Source of the DNA: Haemonchus contortus
Taxonomy: Eukaryota > Nematoda > Chromadorea > Rhabditida > Trichostrongylidae
Reading direction: 5' to 3'
DNA: 64,000 bases
NCBI GenBank assembly: GCA_000469685.2
Contig: LS997562.1
Location: 31,765,715-31,829,714, forward strand
How positions within the stretch are numbered: the first letter of the stretch is position 1; the number at the start of each line of letters is the position of its first letter. Shown in pieces: positions 42,536-53,600 of the stretch. The translations under genes and the position numbers were made by a program. The notes under the pieces are model-generated. The model was not told the origin of the DNA. It saw only the letters and a list, made by a program, of their open reading frames with translations, and did not search any database.

Positions 42536-43644
42536 TTTTTACTTTCTCATAAATTTAGTAAACAACTGCTCCTATAGAGTAATACTGTCAAGTTCAAAGT
42601 TTTATTAGAATCCAAGTTCAACAACTGCCTAGCTGTACCTTGACATCGTCAACTTTACCCATCCTCAGCGATAGCCAGTTGATTAGCCTTGGGGTTGATT
42701 GGATACATTAAGGCGTCTTAGAAGTTTTCTATTGATGATTGTTCCCGGTCTTGCCTGGGAAGATGAAAACCTTTACCTCCAAATACATTCGATGGTACGG
42801 TCCGATCTTTTGAAAGGAGCGTGAGTACTGATTTTGTCTGATATTCCAAATCAACACTTATCAACTCTTTTTACGCCTTTAGGTTAACCCAGGATTTAAG
42901 TTAGGATTAAAGTCAGGAAAGGTGTAGAGTTGTTATTCCCGCTTTTCTGAATCCTCTCGCCCATCAGAGCATCCCCTTCCATCCTCTTTTTGATAAAAAT
43001 CCGCTCAGATTCCTAAAAGTACGAGTATACAGTAGGCACCGGGTGCGCTATGATTTCTCAGTGTTCGTCGATGAGTAACGTCGACCTATCTTCATCAATT
43101 TCCTTTGATGACGACGAGAATTCGGGAATTCGTGATGAGCAATTCGTGTTTAACCGTTTTTGGCCGACTTCCTTCGGTGACAGTCAGCTGCCAAATTCTT
43201 CGAATTACTGTGCATTGCCCTACTTTATAACTACACCACGAGACTAGACGTTGTAATACTCATAACAGTTTAACGAAAATAACAATGACCAATGACATCA
43301 ATTTAGCACATTTTCAGTGTAATATTGACAGCCGGCCATGTAATTGTAGCAGTTTCACATCCACTTCGTTCCCACTGAACATTTTTGTTCATAGATCGGA
43401 CAACGAGTATCGACTTAAGCTAAAGACTCCTTCTATGGGAGCAGGATCAAGCACTCAGCAAAACAAAGCCTTTGAGCATGAACTCGCTTCTTGAGACTTT
43501 CAAGAATCATGAAGATTAGTTCCTTAATTCAGTGTCCGTTTCCAATACTTTTCTCACTCTCGCATTCACATTTTCGATAACAGAAAAAAGATTATTAATC
43601 GAAAGATTACAAAGATTAAATTCCTTGGCGCCAATAAGCCTGGT
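42536..43644. other. Intergenic, two protein-like small frames
   Basis: Frames 43050-43247 (NVDLSSSISFDDDENSGIRD) and 43285-43494 (MGAGSSTQQNKAFEHELAS end) have plausible protein composition. They lack clear splice partners and I cannot name them. Confidence 0.3.
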
Positions 43645-43875
43645 TTTTCGGGGTGCGCCCTGCATTCGACATCCATTCGGAATTGCAGTGGCAGTTTGGA
43701 TACCTACGCGGTCTGAACAATGGCTTGCAGTGCTTTTATCCTCTCAGAAGAGTGTTACCAATTGACCATTTCCGGAATGAGGGAAGGGAGGCTTGATTGG
43801 TCCAGGCAACGGGATACGATTCGAAAACCGTGCGTGTGTGATAGTTAGACAATTACCTTTGCACTGCCCAAACCT
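43645..43875 (-). mobile_element. SINE A, diverged
   Basis: It runs from TTTTCGGGGTGCGCCCTGCATTC through GAACAATGGCTTGCAGTGCT to ATTCGAAAACCGTGCGTGTG. Confidence 0.7.
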
Positions 43876-44358
43876 CATCAATAGTATCAATTGAAATCAA
43901 TGGAACTGAAATTTGAGTAAAACAATAAATAAAATATTTAAATGAGGATAAAAATTAAAGTATGAAATATAATAGTAAAATAAATAAAAATATCAACTCT
44001 TGTCATTGATACTTTGTTTGGATTTTTCGAAAACCACTATTAACGCTTTTTCTCTATTACCCTGCTGTCCCCCTCCCCTGAAACTTCGAAGGTAAAAGTT
44101 AAAGCGATGTGATCGGTATCTCTAATGAAATCTGTCCGTATTGGATTCACCTTGAAAACCTCATCGAGCGAAATGGCCGGAAAGTAAAACTGAAAAAACT
44201 GCAGTTTTCGTAACTGCTTGTACCAGCTCTTTTTCATTTTCCCCCGATAAATCCCTTGTTCGACCTTATTTGCCTTCGATAGGTTAGAAACCCTGGCATG
44301 TTGGTGCCATGTTCAAGATGACCTTTGATGAATAGCTACTCAGCAAATGGGTAATTCC

Positions 44359-44869
44359 GAGGCACAATTTACGATAAATGTGATTTCTGGGATTCCCGCA
44401 CAGGTGAATTTGAGGTCTCCCCGTATACCATATCTGGAACTATGGTGTCGGAAAAAGGCCTAGTCAGAGAATTATAAAAGCTCAAAGATTGACCCGTGTG
44501 TAACTTCGGACGAGTTTCTCCGGCACTGTAGAGGCTGCATCGATCATAACGAAACTCGTGTAGGAAGTTCAAACAACTTGTCATGACCCATAGCGACAGT
44601 GAAAGACAGTTCTGTGCAGTTCTAGCTTGATGTACCCAGCTCTTTGAGCAATCTCGCAACGACCAAAATCTCGTCCGAATACCCCTTCCATGTTATTTCC
44701 GGTATTTCAATCTCGTCCAACCTCTATTTCCCTACTTTTGAGTAGTCATATTCTTCTCAAAGTGGGCCAACTCTCTTGCTTTCTTCACTACCGATTGACT
44801 ATTCCCAATCTATATTTCCACTTTTCGAATTAAAACGGGTAGCTTATAATTGTCGTGAACTGTGCCTTT
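44359..44869. mobile_element. MITE with GTTCACGATAA ends, ~500-bp class
   Basis: The left end is GAGGCACAATTTACGATAAA and the right end TAATTGTCGTGAACTGTGCC. It aligns throughout with 8934-9434 and 48821-49337. Confidence 0.8.
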
Positions 44870-45529
44870 AGGCATCGAAGGGTATTCAGAGCTACATTCT
44901 ATAATATACAAATGAAAGAGGAGACTGGTGGTGCAGATTCATACTCTGAAATAAGTCTGTCAGCTTATCAGTCCAGAGATCGAAGTCTGGGAAAACTCTC
45001 GGAACAGGTTCTTTTTCTGGGGCATACCAGTGATAGCGTCACACTTTCTCTCTGTCTCATCTTTACCCCTCTTGCTACTTAGGCAGTATGCTAATGCTTT
45101 CCTTCTTCAACTGCCAGTCAAGCTTTAATTGGGAGCAAGTGACAAGGGAGAATGCCATTGTTCTGCCTCCATTACTGGACTGTTGCAGCTTGTCACTCTC
45201 AGTCTAGATATTACCATTAGCTAAGTTCATGACTTTCAGACTTAAAAAAGAAATAGCAACTTCAATTGGTACAAGGCAATTGTCGTTCCAGACATTACTT
45301 TCCCTTCTTTTACCCTTGAACGCCACTGCACAACCTCAAGTTATTTTTAAAAATCTGACTGTAACCTCAAAAGAAAGTCGCTGAAGAAAAGACTACGAAT
45401 AATCAAAAGGTCTATAGTTGTACGTACCTTCAGATTACCGCTATGACGTTGGCTCCGATGCCCTTTAATTTTAATTAATTATAATTACTAATCTTCTTTA
45501 GTTTGAATCTTTTGGAATTCATGAGACCC
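44870..45529. other. Intergenic, nothing recognised
   Basis: No supported frame or repeat is seen. Confidence 0.45.
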
Positions 45530-45757
45530 CTTTCTAAGGCGGATAGAGGCATTGTAATAGCGATTCGAAGTGTATGTAGCCTACACAATGTTTTGTAGGG
45601 ACCAGCCAGTGGACAAAACCGTGCTTCCATATCCCCAAACGAGTCTGGTAGGAATTAAACGACCCAGAAAAGCTGGGAGGCACTGTAGATCTGAGCGGTC
45701 ACTGGACCGGTGTCCTACCCTGCGTATGTGATAGTGCGTAACTTAACTGTGACACTG
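45530..45757 (-). mobile_element. SINE A, heavily decayed
   Basis: GCGATTCGAAGTGTATGTAG, GGGACCAGCCAGTGGACAAA and GTATGTGATAGTGCGTAAC follow the family order. Its head end abuts the next copy. Confidence 0.55.
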
Positions 45758-45955
45758 TGACAATGACTTGCGATGGCCAGCCGTTGTACAAGCCAGTGCT
45801 CTTGTCCTCCCTGACAAATCTGATGCCAAATAACCGATCCAGGAGAGAGGGAAAGTTTAGCCGGACTAGGCGAATTTCGATCCGGGATTGGAATCTGTAA
45901 CCGAGCGCGTGAGATAGAGCGACACTTGCCACTACGCCACCTCCGGCCGGTATTT
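45758..45955 (-). mobile_element. SINE A, head and middle
   Basis: CAATGACTTGCGATGGCCAG to the head complement GCCACTACGCCACCTCCGGC. It is directly joined to the older copy, so one probably inserted into the other. Confidence 0.75.
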
Positions 45956-46121
45956 ATCAATATGCGCCAAAAATAATCAGCAGCCTGGATTAGAAGGAGG
46001 GACCGGCTTCGCAGGCTCCCATACAAGCACCTTTTTTCGTCAACTCGAAGATTCCCAGTGAGAAGTTGACGAGCGCAAAGAGCAGTGTAATTTTAATGAA
46101 TATTATTAGCAACAAGTATTC

Positions 46122-47865
46122 TTAGGTGTGGTGCGGTAGGAACGAAATTGTCGCGTTGCGGCGAGAGAGAGGCCGCGCGCGAAGGAATGTAACAGAATGC
46201 AGCAGCAAATAAGAAATGTAGGAACAAAAGAACTAACAGTAGAATCATGCCATAAGTAATAATCGCATTGTGATTGAGCTGTATGAAAAAGGCTAGAACT
46301 GCTATAACGAGGCAAATGGTCCGCGACAGCCGCGTGCGGCTGATCTTTCACACAAAACCGTTCCTAATGCCCGTCTCCTTAGCTGGCTCAAGGTACTTTC
46401 TGGCGTAGAATGTCATCCAGGCTCTTTCAAACTGCCTAACAAACTAAGAAAGCCCTTTTTTGCTCAGTCACGGTAATTTTACGAACAAAACCACATGTGA
46501 TTTGTCATTTTGGGTGTATAACAGCGCGCTGGTGGGTGTTTTGCTACTACTTCATCTGTGGCATGTGGCAATTATGAGGTTTTGAAGCCCTCGTGTATTT
46601 TCATCCCTAAAAGTGACTTGTAGCTGACTACTACTGAGTACATAAAAAAGTAAAGCATTGTTGAGATGACGATTTTACCGATAGTGATTAGCCACTGTAC
46701 TTCTCAAGGTTACTCGAAGAAAAGTAGAAATACAGGGTTGGAGCTGCAGCGCAGATGAACATCTTGTAGTAACTCACCACGACCTTTGCTAACTGAGCCT
46801 TCTCAAAATTCCACTTCCGTCATTCGCCGTCTATTGGTTCGTTATTGGCCTAATAGTTATGTGAATTATGCGGAGAGTGTTACTTCTATGGAGTGAGCCT
46901 GCCATAACTGACCGAGCACCATGTTTGAGCGGTTGAAGAAGTCTTTGAGCTTTGTGCTTACCGCACTCCCCTTGTGAATGAATCGGAATTATCCAATAAT
47001 CCGAACTAAAGTAGAAAAACCATTTCAAAGACGCCAAAGCAACAACTGCAATTGGTCTAAATTTGAATAAAGGATAAAGTTTTCGGGCGTTGATAATCCC
47101 GTCCGAGTGATGTGCCCCGCATCCGACTTCCGACTTTTGAATGCATACAATGACTTGTGGTGGACATCCTTGCACAATTCGGTGCTTTTATCCTTCCAGA
47201 CAAATCTGGGTGCCAAATAGCCGACCACGGGGGGGGGGTGAAAGGCTTACTTGGCCTAGCCCTAGGATATCACCGGAATTTAAACCCGTGACCATGCGCG
47301 TGAGATTGTGCGCCATTTGCCACTGCCCCACTTCCGCCCTATCTAAACTTTAGGCAGAACGAATAGTTTTCTTCATTAGTCACACTCCTCACTTTCAGAG
47401 AAGTGCTTTCATGCTAAGGATGCTCTAACGGAAGGTTTCGGATTCCCACTACTCCGAAATGGAAACGACTTCCAACAATTGAGTTATGATAGTGTTTGTC
47501 ACTATTATACATTGCCTTTTGGAAGAATTCATTACACGAAATTCTTTGTTGACGCATGCCTATGTAGAACATGGCTGAAGTCTTTGTCGGGTTGCAATCA
47601 TGAGAGGCTAATCATGGGAAGTAGGAACGAATTTGTGTAATCGATCCGCCGCACGCGGCTGTCGCGGACCATTTGCCTCGTTATTACAGTTCTAGCCTGC
47701 TTCATACAGCTCAATCGCTACGCGATTATTACTTATAGCATGATCCTGCTGTTATTTCTTTTGTTCCTGTATTTCTTACCAGCTGCTACACTCTGCTACA
47801 TTCCTTCGCACGCGACGTCCCTCTCGCCGCGACGCGACAATTTCGTCCCTACTGCACCACACCCG
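46122..47865. mobile_element. Foldback element with ~222-bp inverted arms
   Basis: The arms 46122-46343 and 47641-47865 are inverted copies: TTAGGTGTGGTGCGGTAGG outermost, CGACAGCCGCGTGCGGC innermost. The 1.3-kb centre has no recognisable transposase and contains a SINE A copy (47069-47340). Arm divergence is modest with a few small gaps. No flanking duplication is obvious. Long arms with a non-coding centre fit a non-autonomous foldback or Tc-like element. Confidence 0.8.
47069..47340 (-). mobile_element. SINE A, near full length, inside the foldback element
   Basis: It runs from GGATAAAGTTTTCGGGCGTT through GTGCTTTTATCCTTCCAGAC to CGTGACCATGCGCGTGAGAT and the head complement TGCCCCACTTCCGCC. 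A run of nine G lies at 47230-47238. Confidence 0.8.
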
Positions 47866-48820
47866 CTAATCATGTATATCTTGCCATCACGTAGGTTAAG
47901 TAAATGAAAAGCAATTTCCTGTCCGACGAGTTAAACAATATTTAGTATTTCACTTACACATATTCACGAGTCGTAAAAGTCGCAGTAGTTCAAGAAAATC
48001 CTGACTCTTTGCGGGGACGGTACAGCATTTTTAGTCTTCTAAAGCGATTACAATCGGTACTCTCGAGTGCTTTTTTCGATGCCTACGTCAGTGGGCAATT
48101 GGGGGAAGGACGTGTTAGGTACTCCACGACCTCCAACTTCTGAACCTTGTTCGCTCCTCCCTTACTCGTTCGTCAGTGATTTCGCTGAGTACCAGTACAA
48201 GACGATACATCGACAGACCGCAATACTCCTTTTCTGACGTCCTATATGACTTAACATGGTGACTGGGCAGATTTTCTAATGCCCTACCCGATCCTACATT
48301 CTCTCCATAAGGGCGCTTTAATTTCTTCCTCTTCAAGGTTTTCTGTTCTGATAGTACTTCATATCCCCAAATGCTTTCTCTGTGGTCATACACATAGCCG
48401 GTGTTTACATCTACCCATCATTCCGTGTCGGTTTCCGTTACTTTTCATTATACTGGGTTATTGAGGGGGATTATTGAGGATATGGCAAATACCAGGGGGC
48501 TTGTTTATCAACGCGCTAAATTAACCTGCGAGTTCATTGATGAGATCCAACCACTCTACAGACGATCCGCAGCGGACACAGTGAGCGAAGACTTTTCCTG
48601 CTTTTATCTGGCTTTGGTGACCGCTTTCCTGAAGTAGCGATTAGGGCGTTTTATATGATGAAGGTGCACTTAAGAGACGTTTTTCATGTTGTTTGAGAAG
48701 AGTCATTGAAAGAATTTCCGTCAGCTCATCTCAAGTTCTAGTTGAAAACGATATGAGGACGAAATTCCAAAGTGAAGCTCTAGAAACCGCGTGAGAAGTT
48801 TTGCTGTACAACACTTATTT
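47866..48820. other. Intergenic, unplaced frames
   Basis: A minus-strand 92-codon frame at 48115-48393 has a basic, protein-like composition but no recognised domain. A plus-strand frame ends at 48637. Neither has convincing splice sites. Confidence 0.35.
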
Positions 48821-49337
48821 AAAGGCACAGTTCACGATAAAAGTATTTTCTGAGATTCTCCCACAGAGTGGACTTGAGCCCCCGTATTATATCTGGCACT
48901 ATCAGGTCGGAACACGGCTCAGTTGGGTAGTTATAAAGGCTCAAAGATTGGCCCGTGTGTATCCTGGGACGAGTTTCACCGGCATTGTAGAAGCTGCACC
49001 GATCACAAGGGAACCCATGTAGGAAATTCAAACAACTTGTCATGACCCATAGCGACAGTGAATGGCAATCCTGAACAGTTCTGGTTTGAAGTAGTCAGCT
49101 CTTTGTGCAATTGCAATAACTGAAATCTCGTCCGGATACCCCTTCCATGTTATTTCCATCATGACAATCTCGTCCGACCTCTATTTTCCCTACTTTGAAG
49201 AACCATATTTTTCTTTGCCGCACGAGAGAATCGGCGCATTCCCTCGCTTTATTTAGTACAATTGAACTATTCCCAATCTATACTTCCTCGTCACGAATAA
49301 AAACGTGTACCTCAGAATTATCGTGAACCGCGCCTTC
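48821..49337. mobile_element. MITE with GTTCACGATAA ends, ~500-bp class
   Basis: The ends are AAAGGCACAGTTCACGATAA and AATTATCGTGAACCGCGCCTT, an almost complete 517-bp copy of the 8934-9434 family. Confidence 0.85.
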
Positions 49338-50670
49338 AAGCGGTCCGATCATTGAGATGATACGATTGTTGTTCAAAACCCCTTCAGTCACCGACGAATT
49401 ACGCATTGATCTGTTTCCGTGTTATCTCATCGAGAGTTTCTGAAAGTTTTTTTTTCGTGGAGATCAATCTCCATCTCTCTTCGTCGGTATCTTTTGTTGC
49501 TTGGTAAGAATGAATGACCATCGTGCGAGTAACTGCCAGTTGACAGGGGCGTTATGGCTATTTAGTCACTTACTGGTCCGGTCTGTCGAGCCCTATTTTT
49601 GTCTCACACGATGAAAAATGTAGCTGATTAACTGTTTGTGACGTTGTCTGTAAAACTCTCATTCATCACCCAAATGGGAACCCAAATGATAGATAAGGAA
49701 CAGGAACTCCCTCTAACAGTACAATCTAAAAATTCTCCATTTGAGAAGGAGTCAGTGCGTAACTTCTACTGACGACTGCATCTCAAACAGACGGGAAGAT
49801 CCCTTCCTAGCTTTGGTCTCGTAGGAGAGCCGACCGATTTAAGTGCCCCATACCCGAGAGCGGCCCTTACCCCGTTGCGAAGAAAAGCCAACCTGTCTTT
49901 CCTGTTTTCCTATGTGAGCAGACAAAGTGATTGACTCTCCTGCTATCTACGATCATCAATATGCCTTGAATATTTTTTCTTCCGCGATTTCCTCAACTAT
50001 TCATCCATAACTTTCATTACTGTTATCATCTTTTAAGTGGTACAGCTTCGCGATATTTCGAGAAGCATTTTCAATGGTTGACCGTTATTTCCGCAGGAAA
50101 CGAAAGCTCCACCATCATCTGCATAAATTTTGAGCCAGACCTCATTCAGGTTTACCAACTTCCCTCTCCGACGAGGTCCGATAAACGGCACGAAGCTAGA
50201 TTGGGAGGATAGGGATACCGATTCGAACATCAGCTGACCTCTGTAAGTCTTGTATCAGTATGACTGTGATGGTAGAATTTCAGATAAAAGTATTTCGCTA
50301 TCAATAGTGCCAATCAAATTTGTCAACCCTCCTCTGTTTTTTAGCCACAAGTAAGGGAAGACAAATTTCCAAGTATATTTAAGTGTTTTTTGAATGAATG
50401 AGCCACGGAGTTGCTGTGAGGCTTGGAAAACAACTTCATCTGAAATGATTCGTTTGACCAAAAATTTCATTCTTCGATTCGACTTCCTCCTATTTGTGCT
50501 CTGGGAAGTTAATCTATTACGGAGCCATTCAAGTGAATTTATGAATGTGCTTTTTAATTTTGTTTGACTGTTCCTGGTTGCTTTCTGCTGGTACGACTTC
50601 ATGCCCTCATGGGTTTCATTTGGAAGGTGGCGTTCATAACTGCATATAACGGACTTCCCTGAAAATTCTG
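49338..50670. other. 5' flank of the carboxypeptidase gene
   Basis: A 152-codon minus-strand frame (50255-50713) overlaps the first carboxypeptidase exon. Otherwise I see no feature. The promoter is not recognisable by eye. Confidence 0.4.
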
Positions 50671-50679
50671 TAATTTCAG
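50671..50679 (+). promoter_or_regulatory. Splice acceptor abutting the start codon (probable SL1 trans-splice site)
   Basis: TAATTTCAG ends exactly at the A of the ATG. In nematodes this arrangement usually marks spliced-leader addition. A cis-intron in the 5' UTR is the alternative. Confidence 0.6.
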
Positions 50680-53600
50680 ATGAAGGTGCGGTTGAGATAC
50701 TCGACGCTGGCACTGGTTCTCTCGTTCGTAGCGATTGGAGATGCGTCGCTTAACGATGAGCTTCCTGAAGAGTAGGTGTTTACTATCGTCTGTGATTTCT
50801 TCCTTGTAGCAATCCCGGCATGACAATGACAACGTTCTTGGCCCTAACGGTAATTGGCAGATAGAGAGGAAGTAATAAAAATTCGCATCTAGAACCCTCT
50901 TAAGGCACAAGAATATTCTCATCATAAACTAGTAATGGCAATTTTCGTCATGGTTGACAAAAAAGGGCGTGGTTGACGAAAAAGAGCTGCTAAGAGGGTC
51001 CGTTTAATACCTTTCCACCCAGCCAATAAGACCTATGTGTTGAAGTAATTTTCGTACAGAGTTTACTTCCTATCAAAAATAAACCATAGTTTTGAGCGAC
51101 CTTGGAGCGGTATTTAGATCGTTTAGCTCATCTCACCTCTAGATAATTCCCATGAACTTAAGCTTCTAATAAAAATTTCACATTCAAGAGTAGTGTTTTC
51201 GAATAAATGTGAAACATGCACTATTTCGAGGTTTCCTTTTCGTTTTCAATGAAATTCTAGCAAGTTTGTGGTTCTTCGAGCGTCTCCCACCACGATGGAA
51301 CATCTTGAGATAATTCGTGAATTACACGACAACATGCATGAATATGACGTGGGTATCTATAGCTTCTTATTATTCTGGAACCATATTGTTTTTCTGAAAA
51401 AATGGGAACTCGGTTTCGCTTTCGTTTTCGGTTATTTTGGCCCCTCAGCATGAGTGTGTAGCACTGGGCGTAGCAGCGTGTCAGCGATACAGTAATATTT
51501 ACAATCCCTTACCAAACTCATTAACTTCCTTTATCCTATCCTACTGTTGAAAATTTCTCATGGTCCGCCTAACGTATAAATTTTCGCTGATTGTCTTTGC
51601 CTGTCCTAGCACACGATTCGAGTAAGGCTGCCTGGGATAGCATCTGCCGCCTACAGGAATAAGTCGCCTCAGATTTCTGCTGTATCTGAGTGGGCGATGA
51701 AGATGCCAAAAGGAGCACTACTTCACGCAAATCCAGGATTGAATGATGGATACCTACCCTGACCAACAGACCCTTTCTTCTCTCTGGGGTAGGTGAATTG
51801 GCCCGTCTGACTCGTCTCAGTGGAAAAGGGAGAATAAAACTACTGACTTTCATATCGGTTGGCAAGTACAGAAGATTCATTATGTCACCTGGAGGCTTGG
51901 AATGGGGGTTCTTTACATGCAGCTTTTCACACTTAGATGGACTGCAAAAAGAGATTGTCGATAAGACCTTATATTGCTGTAAGCTTGAGCCGGGTGACAA
52001 TTATGGGAGCATTAATACAGAAAGTTAAGATGAATTTTTTGGGTTCTAACGGTGCAAGCTTAGTCTGGAGTGAACGAGGTTTCGTTTGTCTTGATGATCA
52101 CCTCAAAAACCGGGCCCGTTTGGCTAGATGTTCGTTGAAGCGTTGCAAAGAATTTATGCACTTCGAACAAAGAAGGCTCTGTGGGTATAATGATGGCAAG
52201 AATGACGAATTCTAAGCTTGATTGTAGTAGCAGTTCAGGCTCATTTTTGCGCCCACAATTTTTCTTATTTGATACCCCTCTTCGAATGGTGATCCGCGCT
52301 AGACGCTTGCCTTCTACGCTCAAAGTCCAATCGCTGAAATGTACTGCTCGTTTAGCTTCATGCCTGGCAAAAGGTAGATTTTATAAGCCGGACGGGGTAC
52401 TAACGGCATAGGGATGCTTATTTTTGCCACTTATTGCACTTAGGACTCCCTCGTGACCTCACAGTAACTCGCTGTTGCTGAGTATCAATTTTTTGGGGGT
52501 TTGCCAAGTTTTGCTTTGTGATACCGCTTTGGCAAGGAAAAGTGCTTCGCAACCGCTCGCTCGGTTGCTATATGTTGCGTTTATCTTAAAACCAAGCGAC
52601 GATGTTAGAATAAATCAGGTCTAATTTTGAGATCATCTTCGGAGAGAAATATAATCGCACGAATTTGAAAATGTGATGGATTTCTTCTCCTTTTGCCGTC
52701 GTTCTCCTCAATCTCTCATTATTTCAGCTCGACTTTTGGCTAACTCCACACTCAATCGACCACAAAGCGGACATTATGGTCCGAGAAACGGGGCTGAGCT
52801 GGTTAACAAATGTCTTAACAAACAACAGCATACCTTTCCTGGTCACCATACCAGATGTTAAGCAGTGAGTACTCAAAACTGTCGGTATTCCCTTTGTTTA
52901 CTCTTTTGACTTCTGAATTGAGTGATTGATGGCAGTCAAATCAAAATTACTGGTGTTTTCCAACTGTGTAGCACTTCGGTTCATTTTAAGTAGGTCTAGG
53001 TTTCTAAATTAGGTGTCATCCATACTTTCCATTCAGAAGGCTATTTTCCCCTCCTGGTGGGTGAGATTGGAACGTTGAACTCTCTCAGACAATATCATTC
53101 AAAGGGCTTATTCTGGTTGGGAATAAAGCAACAACTAAAAAAGGGAAACTCGATCGCAACAAATACAAAACATAATGAGACATATTTCAAACTAAGTTAT
53201 CGTGGGAGGGCACCTTAACAAACCAATGTTTTTCATGAGCGCACTTTCCCTACTGGAGTTTCTGCTTCCAGTTAAAGCCCATAAAGTCAGCTAGGCCCAA
53301 CTCCGGCGCAGTGCTCCGCAACGTCGTAGTGTTCACGTTTGGGAAGACTTGATGTGGTTAGGTCGGATTCAATAAAAGTTTTTAAACTTCCCCATTTTTT
53401 TTCTTAGACTTGTGCCGTTGAATCTTCTACAGTATGATTATGATTATTCCTTTATTGATATACACTGTTAAGGTTGATACTGGATCGAGAACACAAACCA
53501 CTTGCACCCTCGTCCAGTTTTGCAAAGCGCCTTAACGACGAAGGAGGAAACAAGGCTCGAGTGAGTAAAACCTTACCAAAGGGTAAACCGGTGTCATAAA

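Noticed and set aside
51569..52000. A 143-codon minus-strand frame
   Set aside because: Much of it is the antisense of a diverged SINE A copy, so openness is incidental.
53433..53472. Alternative linker exon for the carboxypeptidase (HMIMIIPLLIYTVK)
   Set aside because: Its phase fits but the residues are hydrophobic. The exon 53518-53560 (HFAKRLNDEGGNKAR) also fits phase, has a good GTGAGT donor and looks like the family linker.
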